Part shown: one piece after another, positions 1 to 8,685 of the stretch
Position numbering within the stretch: position 1 is the first letter of the stretch
Layout: each line of letters starts with the position of its first letter
Source of the DNA: Alphaproteobacteria bacterium MarineAlpha10_Bin2
GTDB lineage: Bacteria > Pseudomonadota > Alphaproteobacteria > UBA828
DNA: 8,685 nt
NCBI GenBank assembly: GCA_002937555.1
Contig: PTKB01000112.1
Coordinates: forward strand, 1-8,685
Reading direction: 5' to 3'
Position numbers and translations under genes: made by a program
The notes under the pieces: generated by a model
Told to the model about the DNA's origin: nothing
The model's input: only the letters and a program-made list of their open reading frames with translations
Databases searched by the model: none

Positions 1-917
1 TTGCCGCAGGCGACCAGAATATCCCATGAAAATCGCTCCGCTGTGTGATCGCCGCCAGGCGCGGTGAGCTCGACGATCTGCCCCCAAAGGTTGTCGGCCC
101 GGCTGTGAGCGGCATCGATATTGTCGGCGCCGCGGCGCTGATTCTTGGTCAGGCTGAGATAAAGCTTGCCTGCATCAGGGTCGACGGCGACACCCTCGGG
201 CCGGTCCATCGGTGTGGCGCCGAGGAGATCGGCGGCGCGGCGCGTCTCGATGGCGATATCGGCTTGCGACTGAAATCCGTTCTCCGGTGTCAGTGGGCCA
301 TCGCCGAAGATGAGCGGCAGCCATGCCACGCCGCCATCCGCATCGAAGCGGGCGACGGAGAGGGTGCCATGGTCGAGGAGATCGCCGTTCGCTACGCCCA
401 ACGCTGGGTCAAAAGTGCGCGTTGAAACGAAGCGGAAGAAATATTCGAAATAATAATCATCGGCGGTATAGACGATTACGCGGCCATCGCCATTGATGAC
501 TGGGGCCGCCCCCTCATGGGTAAAGCGCCCGAGCGCGGTGCGTTTGACCGGAATGCTTTCGGGATCGCGCGGGTCGATCTCGACGATCCAGCCGAAGCGG
601 TTGGCTTCGTTGGCCTCGCGGTCGATGTTCCAGCGGCGCTCAAACCGGCTCCAGGCGTAGCCGCGGCCAGGAATGCCGAGGCGGCGGTAATTGCGGCTTT
701 CCGGATGGTCGACCAGCGCCGGATCGACGTCGGCTTCGCGGTCATCGGCGATATCGCTACCGAAGCAATAGGTGAAATTTTCTTCCGCCGTCAGCCAGGT
801 GCCCCAGGGCGTCATGCCGCCCGAGCAATTGGCGGCGGTGCCGATGACCCGCGTGCCAGAGGGATCGGCCGAAGTCTTCAGACGGGCGTGACCCGCTGCC
901 GGGCCGGAGAGCCGCAT
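1..917 (-). CDS. PhoX/DUF839-type phosphatase, C-terminal part (partial, runs off left edge; frame-shifted from its N-terminal half)
   Basis: This frame is open without a stop from at least the ATG at 915-917 to the window edge (305 complete codons, last full codon at 3-5). It continues the protein begun at 1510, but in another frame. Counting from that ATG, it shows typical PhoX motifs: SGPAAGH (4-10), the NCSGGMTPWGT block (30-40) with the Cys that in characterised PhoX enzymes ligates the iron cofactor, TAEENF (43-48), GRFTHEGA (130-137) and DRPEGVAVDP (238-247), whose Glu belongs to the metal site in the family. PhoX enzymes are calcium/iron-dependent periplasmic phosphomonoesterases that release phosphate from organic esters. 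The ATG shares its A with the stop of the upstream half (TGATG), so it could be translated by reinitiation. Otherwise this is the second half of a frameshifted gene or of a gene with a one-base sequence error. The family assignment is firm; that this half begins at 917 as an independent protein is much less sure. Confidence 0.75.
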   Translation of the reverse strand, partial: MRLSGPAAGHARLKTSADPSGTRVIGTAANCSGGMTPWGTWLTAEENFTYCFGSDIADDREADVDPALVDHPESRNYRRLGIPGRGYAWSRFERRWNIDREANEANRFGWIVEIDPRDPESIPVKRTALGRFTHEGAAPVINGDGRVIVYTADDYYFEYFFRFVSTRTFDPALGVANGDLLDHGTLSVARFDADGGVAWLPLIFGDGPLTPENGFQSQADIAIETRRAADLLGATPMDRPEGVAVDPDAGKLYLSLTKNQRRGADNIDAAHSRADNLWGQIVELTAPGGDHTAERFSWDILVACG

Positions 918-1510
918 CACCTGCCGCCGGTGGTGATGCGCCGGGCGAAGCGGCTGTCAGGCACGACCGCCCAATGGCCGCCCGGGTGGCGCGAGACTTC
1001 GACAATGGCGCCGCCGATCGCCGCCATTTCGATTTCGGCAAGCGCGCGCGTGGCCTGGCTGAATTCTTTGTCATAAGCGCCGAGGCCGGGAAACATCAGC
1101 TCCTCGATGCAATATTCGTGATTGACGCAAAGGAGGCCGTGGCGCGAATTGTCCGAGCCCCAAGGCAGCGGCAGATAGCCGATAAAGTCGCTGTTGTAGC
1201 CGAATTGTGTGGTTTGGGCGGCGGCGCTCTGACGATGCGGATCGAAGGCCGGCGCCGCCGCCATGACGCCGTCGCCCCAGCGCATCAGTACGCGCGCGTC
1301 ATGGCCGGGCGCGACATGATGATGCCCATCGATGCCATGGGTGATGGCTTCGAAGCCGAACCCGGCCGTCTTGGCGGCGGATGCGCGCGGCACGGTTCCG
1401 GCGGCGGCGAACGCGAGGCCAGCGCCGAGAAAGCCGCGCCGGGTCAGGCGTAACTTAGCCATACCGCCGAACGCCGCGGCGCCGTTATGCCGTCCAAACC
1501 GCTCATTCAT
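917..1510 (-). CDS. PhoX/DUF839-type phosphatase, N-terminal part with Tat signal (frame broken at its 3' end)
   Basis: The frame encodes 197 aa and stops early at a TGA (917-919), whereas PhoX-type proteins are usually well over 500 aa. A twin-arginine signal lies at residues 22-46: LTRRGFLGAG, then a hydrophobic Ala-rich stretch and an ASA-like cleavage region. This points to export of a folded metalloprotein to the periplasm. The body carries the family motifs PLPWGSD (114-120) and CVNHEY (128-133); the Glu of NHEY is a metal ligand in known PhoX. Homology ends at DSRFARRIT (185-193) and resumes in another frame with MRLSGPAAGH. The start at 1510 is the first start codon possible in this frame after the VOC stop, 36 nt away. 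No good ribosome binding site is visible. The Met at 1460-1462 (MAKLRLTRRGF) is an alternative, but the longer start keeps the segment PhoX proteins often have before the Tat motif. Reading: real PhoX-like gene; either truly frameshifted, split into two coupled ORFs, or affected by a sequence error. Confidence 0.75.
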   Translation of the reverse strand: MNERFGRHNGAAAFGGMAKLRLTRRGFLGAGLAFAAAGTVPRASAAKTAGFGFEAITHGIDGHHHVAPGHDARVLMRWGDGVMAAAPAFDPHRQSAAAQTTQFGYNSDFIGYLPLPWGSDNSRHGLLCVNHEYCIEELMFPGLGAYDKEFSQATRALAEIEMAAIGGAIVEVSRHPGGHWAVVPDSRFARRITTGGR

Positions 1511-1546
1511 CGCGGCGCATGATAGCGCGACCGGGGGATCTCCGTA

Positions 1547-1945
1547 CTAGGCCAGCCCGCTATCCTCGATAATCTCCATGATTTCGGTGCGCACCCCGCC
1601 TGGAGCGACGAAAAAGGCGATGCGGCGGCGGCCGAATTCGGCCTCAATTTCCTGCGGTTCCATAAAGAAAGTTGCGCCCTCGCGTTTCAGCGCCGCGACG
1701 CGGGCGTCGAAGTCCTCGACTTCGAACACGACGTGGAGAAAGCCGAGCGGTAGGTCTTCGCCGAGCAGATCCTCATAGGGCGCGCGGGTAAAGAGGAAGA
1801 TGCGAGTATCGCCGAGACGCAAGAGGCGGTAGTCGCAGCCGAGCACGGTGCCTTTGATGCGCGGCTCGGCGTTCAGCGTCCTCACATAGAAGGCGCTCGC
1901 GTCTTCGAGGTCCGCGACCTTGACCGCATAGTTCCACAGTTTCAT
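1547..1945 (-). CDS. VOC (glyoxalase/bleomycin-resistance fold) family protein
   Basis: This 132-aa protein is a typical single VOC domain made of two beta-alpha-beta-beta-beta modules. The first runs from YAVKVADLEDASAFY (6-20) to IFLFTR (49-54); the second runs from GFLHVVFEVEDFDARV (68-83) to the terminal VAPGGVRTEIMEI (113-125), which matches the usual DPDGNxxE ending. VOC proteins include glyoxalases, extradiol dioxygenases, epimerases and binding proteins, many using a metal held by a His/Glu set. Here H71 and E121 sit at the expected second-module positions, but N5 stands where the first-module His is common and no Glu is evident at the end of the first module. A standard glyoxalase I site is therefore incomplete in one chain, and the activity cannot be named. 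The ATG lies one base after the ligase stop (TGACATG), with no separate ribosome binding site, so translation is probably coupled to the ligase and the two proteins probably act in one process. The frame stays open far upstream of this ATG, but that extension overlaps the ligase and lacks VOC character. Confidence 0.85.
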   Translation of the reverse strand: MKLWNYAVKVADLEDASAFYVRTLNAEPRIKGTVLGCDYRLLRLGDTRIFLFTRAPYEDLLGEDLPLGFLHVVFEVEDFDARVAALKREGATFFMEPQEIEAEFGRRRIAFFVAPGGVRTEIMEIIEDSGLA

Positions 1946-1946
1946 G

Positions 1947-3581
1947 TCACGCTTGCTGGCGCAGGACGAAGCGCTGAATCTTGCCGCTCGGCGTTTTGGG
2001 GAGTGCGTCCTTGAAGATGACTTTGCGCGGATAGGCGTGCGCCGAGAGGCGGGTGCGGGTGAACTGCTGCAATTCTTGCGCCAACTCGGGCGAGCCGTTG
2101 TGGCCGTCGCGCAGCACCACGTAGGCGACGACGATCTCGCCGCGTTCTGCATCGGGCGCGCCGATGACGGCGGATTCGGCGACCGCCGGGTGCTCGATCA
2201 GGCAGCTCTCGACGTCGAACGGACCGATGCGGTAGCCGGCGGAGAGGATGATGTCGTCGGAGCGGCCAAGAAAAGTAACGCTGCCGTCGGCGCCAAGCTC
2301 GGCAGTGTCGCCGGTGAGGTAATAAGGCCCCTCAAGCAGCGATTCCTTTTGATCGCGGTAGCCCTGGAAGATATAGAGCGGCGATTGGCTGGTATCGACG
2401 GCGAGTATGCCGGATTCGCCGGGGCCGATTTCTTGCCTGTCGTCATTGAGAACAACCATGCGGAAACCGGGCAACGGCAGGCCCATCGAGCCGGGGCGGA
2501 CGGTGTGGCGAAGCCCGTGGTGATTGCACACCAACATGCCGGTTTCGGTCTGGCCGTAGTGATCGAAGACCGGGCAGCCGAGATGGTCCTCGATCCAGTG
2601 GAACACTTCCGGATTCAACGGCTCTCCGGCGCTGCACACCGCGCGCAGGCTGCTGTTGCAGGCATCGGCCAATTCACCGCCAGCCGCCATCATCAACCGG
2701 TACGCCGTCGGCGCCGACGCCGCCAGGGTGATGCGGTATTTTTCCAGCATTTGGTAAGTGCTGTCGACCGTGAAGCCGCCTTCGTAGAAGTGGGTCGGGT
2801 TGCCCATTAGCAGCGGCCCGATAACCGCATAGAACAGGCCATAGGCCCAGCCCGGATCGGCCATGTTCCAATAGCGATCGTCCGGGCGGAGACCGACGCC
2901 GTATTTCATATAGACGATGAAGCCCGGCAGCGACTTCACCGGCACCGCCACCCCCTTGGCGCTGCCGACGGTGCCGGAAGTGAAGGTGAGGATGAACGGG
3001 TCCTCGGCGGTGCGCATGACCGGTTCGAAATCGCTGGGCTGCGCGGCAAGCGCCTGGCGGAAATCGATGTCGCCGGCGCGCACCTCTTCGTCGGCGGCGC
3101 GCGCTACCAACATTACCGGCGGTGCATCGGCGACCTCGTCGAGCTTGGGCCGGTTGACGGCATCGGTCACCACCAGGCGAGCGGCGCTCCTCTGCAGGCG
3201 GTATTCGATCGCCTTGGGGCCGAAAGCGGTGAACAGCGGCACATAGACCGCCCCGGCGCGCCACACCCCGAGCGCGACCGTGAACAGATCGGGGATGCGC
3301 GGCAGCATGCAGGCGACTTGATCGCCCGGACGTACGCCTTGCGCGGTGAGAAGATTGGCGAAGCGCGCCGCGCGCGCCTGCAATTCGGCGAAAGTGAGCG
3401 TCTCGCTGGTGCCATGGGCGCCTTCCCAATAAAGCGCGATGCGCTCCGATTCGGCATAGCGGTCGCAGCACTCGACGCAAACATTGAGGCCGCTCTCAAG
3501 ATCGCCGGTAAGCAGCTCGGTTATCTCTTCGAGCCGGAACGCTTCGGCGAAATCGCTGTAATCGGGAACATTACTCGCCAT
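1947..3581 (-). CDS. AMP-forming acyl-CoA synthetase (ANL superfamily, acetyl-CoA synthetase/ACSM-like)
   Basis: This 544-aa cytoplasmic enzyme is predicted to activate a carboxylic acid with ATP to an acyl-adenylate and transfer it to CoA. The ANL motifs are in order and complete: phosphate-binding loop TSGTVGSAKG (201-210), ADPGWAYG (241-248), SAGEPLNP (317-324), YGQTETG (342-348), YLTGD (421-425), GRSDDIILSAGYRIGP (439-454) with hinge Asp 442, and PKTPSGK (528-534) with the catalytic Lys 534. Length and the ADPGW and GYRIGP blocks resemble medium-chain (ACSM) and AcsA-like enzymes. Acetyl-CoA synthetase has WWQTE with an acetate-limiting Trp; here the sequence is HYGQTE, so Gly 343 probably leaves room for a larger acyl group. 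The start ATG has a strong ribosome binding site (GGGGGAGA, 3588-3595) at 6-nt spacing. The gene follows the flavoprotein gene by 34 nt and precedes the VOC gene by 1 nt. No key residue is missing. Substrate is unknown; a medium-chain, branched or aromatic acid is the best guess. Confidence 0.93.
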   Translation of the reverse strand: MASNVPDYSDFAEAFRLEEITELLTGDLESGLNVCVECCDRYAESERIALYWEGAHGTSETLTFAELQARAARFANLLTAQGVRPGDQVACMLPRIPDLFTVALGVWRAGAVYVPLFTAFGPKAIEYRLQRSAARLVVTDAVNRPKLDEVADAPPVMLVARAADEEVRAGDIDFRQALAAQPSDFEPVMRTAEDPFILTFTSGTVGSAKGVAVPVKSLPGFIVYMKYGVGLRPDDRYWNMADPGWAYGLFYAVIGPLLMGNPTHFYEGGFTVDSTYQMLEKYRITLAASAPTAYRLMMAAGGELADACNSSLRAVCSAGEPLNPEVFHWIEDHLGCPVFDHYGQTETGMLVCNHHGLRHTVRPGSMGLPLPGFRMVVLNDDRQEIGPGESGILAVDTSQSPLYIFQGYRDQKESLLEGPYYLTGDTAELGADGSVTFLGRSDDIILSAGYRIGPFDVESCLIEHPAVAESAVIGAPDAERGEIVVAYVVLRDGHNGSPELAQELQQFTRTRLSAHAYPRKVIFKDALPKTPSGKIQRFVLRQQA

Positions 3582-3587
3582 TAAAAA

Positions 3588-3595
3588 TCTCCCCC
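3588..3595 (-). promoter_or_regulatory. Ribosome binding site of the acyl-CoA synthetase gene
   Basis: Reading on the minus strand, GGGGGAGA lies 6 nt before the ATG at 3579-3581. It is purine-rich, complementary to the 16S rRNA tail and optimally spaced, which fixes the start. It is one of the two strong sites in the window (the other precedes acnA), suggesting that the ligase is translated efficiently and independently of the upstream flavoprotein gene. Confidence 0.7.
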
Positions 3596-3615
3596 GTAAC
3601 GCCTATGCTGGCAAT

Positions 3616-4848
3616 TCATTGTCGCGATAGTGCCGCGCGCGTGAGGATACGGCGCATGTTGCCGGGCGCCATCAATTTGTCCGGCGAGAAGGTCAGCGAT
3701 ACGGCGCCGAAGAGTTGCGATCGGCCTTCCGGGTCAGTGGCGAGCGCGTGGTTGAAGGCGGCTTGCTCGGCGCTGGGCTTGGCAAACGCCGCGAGGCGCA
3801 AAGTGAAATTATAATAGGGCAACAGCCAGGCATCGCGCGCGCGTTCGTATTCTGCCAATTCCGTATGCAGCGTTTTAGCCGCGCCGAGACCGCGGTCGAC
3901 AGCTTTGGCCAGCATATCGGCGCTGGCGAACGCGCCGGCGATACCTTGCGCCGTGACCGGGTCCTTCTTCATGCCGGCATCGCCGACCAAGGCCCACCCC
4001 GGGCCGCAGCTGCGGCGCACGAAGCTGCGCGTGCAACCGGAAAAAAAGCGGTCGACCTGCGTCCCCTGCTTTAGCTTATCGGCGAGTTCCGGTGCGATGT
4101 GTCTCAACATGTCATGAAAGGCCGCTTTCTTGCGCCGCCGAGAGCGCAGAAAATCGCCGTGCAGGAGGTTTGCCGCGACCAGCACGGAGCCGTCGCTGGA
4201 GGGAAAGGCGAACGCGCCGGCACCCTCGCGGATCGTAATGTGAAGATGATCGACCGGCACGTCCCGCCAATAGCTCCAGATGTTGCTTTGCAACGGCGGC
4301 TCCACATGATGCTCGGCGGCGCCGACGCATTTGGCAACTATCGAGGCTGGCCCATCGGCGCCGATGACCAGCCCTGCCCGGGCGCTGAACGATTGCCCCT
4401 TGCCATCCTTGGCTTGGACGCCGACGACACGCCCGTCCTCGAACAGCAACCCGTTGACCCGGCAGTTGTCGCGCAATTCGGCGCCGGCGTTTACCGCCGC
4501 CCGCGCCAATTCACCGTCGAGTATATCGCGCCGCGGCGCCGCCGAGCGTGCCATGCCGGCAAACGGCGGCGGCGCACCGTGTAGAAACGCGCCGTGCAAA
4601 TCGATGCTCCAATCGACGAAGCTCGTGGCGCGCTCCTCGATGGCATCGAGCAGTCCCCAGGCTTCGAGGTAAGCCAGACCCATGGGATGAATAAGATGAG
4701 TGGAATGGGCCATGTTGGAGGGAACGGCGGCCTGCTCCAGCAGCAGCACGCGATGGCCTTTCCCCGCCAACAGCATCGCCACCGGCGCCCCGGCACAGCG
4801 CGCGCCGACCACGATGACGTCATACTGGGCTGGAGATGTTGCGGTCAT
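3616..4848 (-). CDS. FAD-dependent oxidoreductase (geranylgeranyl reductase / PHBH-like flavoprotein)
   Basis: This 410-aa flavoprotein belongs to the group-A monooxygenase/geranylgeranyl-reductase type of Rossmann enzymes. The FAD dinucleotide-binding motif is the variant VVGARCAGAPVAMLLA (13-28), followed by HRVLLLEQ (32-39) whose Glu would hold the ribose. The second FAD motif VIGADGPAS (161-169) and the third, WALVGDAGMKKDPVTAQGI (285-303), are both intact. No membrane segment or signal is seen, so it is probably cytosolic. Members hydroxylate aromatic or lipid substrates or reduce isoprenoid double bonds; sequence alone does not decide which. The start used is the ATG at 4846-4848; a TTG at 4861-4863 would add five residues (MARHA). 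Neither has a strong ribosome binding site. It begins 34 nt after acnA and ends 34 nt before the acyl-CoA synthetase, so all three are probably co-transcribed. Together with the ligase and VOC protein it suggests an oxidative catabolic or modification step, but this is context only. Confidence 0.88.
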   Translation of the reverse strand: MTATSPAQYDVIVVGARCAGAPVAMLLAGKGHRVLLLEQAAVPSNMAHSTHLIHPMGLAYLEAWGLLDAIEERATSFVDWSIDLHGAFLHGAPPPFAGMARSAAPRRDILDGELARAAVNAGAELRDNCRVNGLLFEDGRVVGVQAKDGKGQSFSARAGLVIGADGPASIVAKCVGAAEHHVEPPLQSNIWSYWRDVPVDHLHITIREGAGAFAFPSSDGSVLVAANLLHGDFLRSRRRKKAAFHDMLRHIAPELADKLKQGTQVDRFFSGCTRSFVRRSCGPGWALVGDAGMKKDPVTAQGIAGAFASADMLAKAVDRGLGAAKTLHTELAEYERARDAWLLPYYNFTLRLAAFAKPSAEQAAFNHALATDPEGRSQLFGAVSLTFSPDKLMAPGNMRRILTRAALSRQ

Positions 4849-4882
4849 GGCGTGGCGCGCCAATCCGGGGGCGGAATGCCGC

Positions 4883-7579
<2,697 letters not shown>

Positions 7580-7586
7580 GAGGGCG

Positions 7587-7592
7587 TCTCCT
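7587..7592 (-). promoter_or_regulatory. Ribosome binding site of acnA, deciding a GTG start
   Basis: On the minus strand, AGGAGA lies 7 nt before the GTG at 7577-7579. It is the best ribosome binding site in the stretch before acnA and supports the GTG over the in-frame upstream TTG at 7639. It overlaps the stop codon of a possible short leader ORF by two bases (TAGGAGA). Confidence 0.75.
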
Positions 7593-7635
7593 ATCTCTTC
7601 GGGATAATTCCAAATTGGGGCGCGGAGTGTAACAT
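7591..7635 (-). other. Possible 14-codon leader ORF before acnA
   Basis: Between the hydrolase stop and acnA, an ATG (7633-7635) is preceded by GGGGGA (7641-7646) at 5-nt spacing and followed by 13 sense codons and TAG (7591-7593). The peptide would read MLHSAPQFGIIPKR. Its stop runs into the acnA ribosome binding site (TAGGAGA), which is the arrangement expected if its translation influenced acnA translation. No run of one amino acid codon, as in classic attenuators, is seen. It may be chance: a short ORF in a 69-nt gap is easy to obtain. No homology can be judged at this length. Confidence 0.2.
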
Positions 7636-7648
7636 TCAAATCCCCCGG

Positions 7649-8548
7649 TCATACTGCCATGTCGGGAGGCTCCCCCGCCGCCTTGATGTTTTCGATAAAG
7701 CCGAGCGCTTCTTCCATCACGGCTTCGCGCGCCTGCACATGCGGCTCATGGGCGCAATCCGGGATGAGAATCGTTTTGGCGGCTGCGCCGACGCCGGTCT
7801 GGATGCGCTGCAATTGCGCAGCGCTGCCATATTCGTCATCGGCGCCCTGGAGCGCCAGCACCGGCGCCTGGATGGCGGCGAGCGTCGCGGGCGGAATCGT
7901 CCAATCGCGGAATTTGGCCGACAGCCAGATATCCGCCCAGCCGCGGAACATGCTTTCGGCATTGCCACCGTGATAGAGGCTGAGGCGTTTTTCCATATCG
8001 CTGGTATCGAAGCGCTCGACCGCAGCGCGCACGCCGGCAAGCGAGGCCTCCTCGACAAACACATGCGCCGCCTCGGTCATCACGCCGAGCGTGCGCTCGG
8101 GATAGCGCGCGGCGAACAGAAGCGCGATCGAACCGCCGTCGCTATGGCCGAACAAGATTGCTTTCTCCAGGCCGAAGGCATCGAGCACCTCCGGCAGGGT
8201 GGCGTGCGCCTCGCGCTCCATGAAATCGGCTTTGCGTGGGCCGCTCAGCGGATCGGAGCCGCCATGGCCCCAGCGCTCATAGACCAGCGCGTTGCAACCG
8301 GCGGCGCGCGCCAGGGTATCGGGGAAATGCTTCCATTGAGCGATACTGCCCAACCCCTCATGCAGAAAGACGATGGTCGGGCCAAAGCGCGGGCCCTGGC
8401 CGTGCAATACGGCGCGCACCAGGTGGCCGTCGGCGCGCACCTCCAGCACCGGCGAATCATCGACTTTCATTTCCTTACGCCCGGTCACCAGGCCGGGACG
8501 CAGCGGCGTCGCGGCGAGTGATTTTCGGCCGAACAAGCGCCTCAACAT
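7649..8548 (-). CDS. Alpha/beta-fold hydrolase
   Basis: This 299-aa protein has the alpha/beta hydrolase fold with a full catalytic triad. The strand and oxyanion-hole region is TIVFLHEGLGS (58-68), then ALVYERWGHGGSDP (87-100). The nucleophile elbow is GHSDGGS (134-140) with Ser 136, the acid is Asp 238 in QGADDEYGS (234-242), and the base is His 267 in DCAHEPH (264-270). Members hydrolyse carboxylic esters, thioesters, lactones or C-C bonds; the substrate is unknown. There is no clear signal peptide: the N-terminus (MLRRLFGRKS…) is basic but not hydrophobic, so it is probably cytosolic. The start at 8548 has AGGAG (8562-8566) upstream at a long 13-nt spacing. The Met at 8468-8470 (MKVDDSP), just before the conserved part, is a fair alternative and would give 273 aa, with AAGGA almost touching the ATG. 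Frame continuation to 8671 is Arg-rich and looks non-coding. It is the first gene of the directon and could supply the acid used by the downstream ligase. Confidence 0.9.
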   Translation of the reverse strand: MLRRLFGRKSLAATPLRPGLVTGRKEMKVDDSPVLEVRADGHLVRAVLHGQGPRFGPTIVFLHEGLGSIAQWKHFPDTLARAAGCNALVYERWGHGGSDPLSGPRKADFMEREAHATLPEVLDAFGLEKAILFGHSDGGSIALLFAARYPERTLGVMTEAAHVFVEEASLAGVRAAVERFDTSDMEKRLSLYHGGNAESMFRGWADIWLSAKFRDWTIPPATLAAIQAPVLALQGADDEYGSAAQLQRIQTGVGAAAKTILIPDCAHEPHVQAREAVMEEALGFIENIKAAGEPPDMAV

Positions 8549-8610
8549 CTTTGGGTCTTCACTCCTATGCCTTGCCGACAGGATGGCGCGCCGATAGCTT
8601 ACGCCCGTGT

Positions 8611-8639
8611 TTTTTAGGCGCGCACGGCGCGCCGCGCAA
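8611..8639 (-). promoter_or_regulatory. Candidate sigma-70-like promoter before the hydrolase gene
   Basis: On the minus strand, TTGCGC (8634-8639) and TAAAAA (8611-8616) are separated by 17 nt. This resembles -35 and -10 elements and would start transcription about 55 nt before the hydrolase ATG. The -10 match is imperfect and the surroundings are very GC-rich. It is the best candidate in the 137 nt right of the gene, but the upstream neighbour is not in the window, so transcription could also come from further upstream. Confidence 0.25.
8617..8633. repeat. Perfect inverted repeat, 7-bp arms, possible operator
   Basis: GGCGCGC (8617-8623) and GCGCGCC (8627-8633) are exact reverse complements around ACG. 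The 17-nt repeat exactly fills the spacer of the candidate promoter. It could be a regulator site or an RNA hairpin. It is not a classical terminator, because the T-run lies before the stem on the plus strand and an A-run follows it on the minus strand. GC-only palindromes arise easily in this composition, so function is uncertain. Confidence 0.3.
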
Positions 8640-8685
8640 CGGCGGGGAATGGATGAGCGGCGGCGGCACAAGATTCGAAGCGCGC

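Noticed and set aside
45..425. A 126-codon plus-strand open frame at the left end
   Set aside because: It is opposite the conserved C-terminal PhoX frame, which carries DRPEG and HEGA motifs, so it is a shadow.
917..930. Programmed -1 ribosomal frameshift in the PhoX gene
   Set aside because: No canonical slippery heptamer is present at the junction (the local sequence reads GGCGGCAGGTGATG). A sequence error, a mutation or reinitiation are simpler explanations.
1944..2810. A 288-codon plus-strand open frame opposite the acyl-CoA synthetase
   Set aside because: Antisense to a well-supported ligase with all ANL motifs. The composition is typical of a GC shadow and no domain is recognisable.
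4854..4861. Repeated GGCGCGCC palindromes (also 8585-8592 and 8626-8633) as a possible regulatory repeat
   Set aside because: The same 8-mer also occurs inside the ligase coding sequence (3255-3262). It is a common word in GC-rich DNA, so position-specific meaning is not supported.
7580..7639. Extended aconitase N-terminus from a TTG at 7639
   Set aside because: It adds 20 residues outside the family's usual start and lacks good spacing, while the GTG at 7579 has AGGAGA 7 nt upstream.
7739..8521. A 260-codon plus-strand open frame opposite the hydrolase
   Set aside because: Antisense shadow of the alpha/beta hydrolase, whose triad and fold motifs are clear.
8605..8633. Stem-loop next to a T-run as an intrinsic terminator
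   Set aside because: The T-run precedes the stem on the plus strand, and an A-run follows it on the minus strand. Neither direction gives the stem-then-U order a terminator needs.

Overview
The window is a GC-rich piece of a bacterial chromosome. It most resembles an alphaproteobacterium: the aconitase has the family's alphaproteobacterial-type N-terminus (a TRRTL…YDYFSL block), and C/G-ending codons dominate throughout. This placement is an inference from family resemblance, not a computed taxonomy. No RNA genes, insertion sequences, CRISPR arrays or phage genes are visible.

Every supported gene lies on the minus strand, so the window is transcribed from right to left. In transcription order the genes are: an alpha/beta hydrolase (8548 to 7649); aconitate hydratase AcnA (7579 to 4883); an FAD-dependent oxidoreductase of the GARCAGAP type (4848 to 3616); an AMP-forming acyl-CoA synthetase (3581 to 1947); a small VOC/glyoxalase-fold protein (1945 to 1547); and a Tat-exported PhoX/DUF839-type phosphatase (1510 to the left edge). 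The last reading frame is broken near 917-925 and runs off the window. Gaps are 69, 34, 34, 1 and 36 nt. No convincing intrinsic terminator was seen in them, so one operon or a run of overlapping transcription units is plausible. The 137 nt right of the hydrolase hold a weak candidate promoter with a perfect inverted repeat in its spacer. No other gene-free stretch exceeds 70 nt.

Functionally, AcnA is a core TCA-cycle enzyme. The hydrolase, flavoprotein, acyl-CoA ligase and VOC protein together look like a small accessory set for degrading or activating an organic acid, ester or aromatic compound, with products that could feed the TCA cycle. That link is inferred from gene order only, and no substrate can be read from the sequence. 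The PhoX-like gene looks functionally separate (phosphate scavenging) and may simply be the next gene downstream.

The points most worth checking are: the split PhoX gene, whose stop and restart overlap as TGATG; the aconitase start (a GTG with a strong ribosome binding site, preceded by a possible 14-codon leader ORF); and the acyl pocket of the ligase. I found no strong evidence for a wholly new system.
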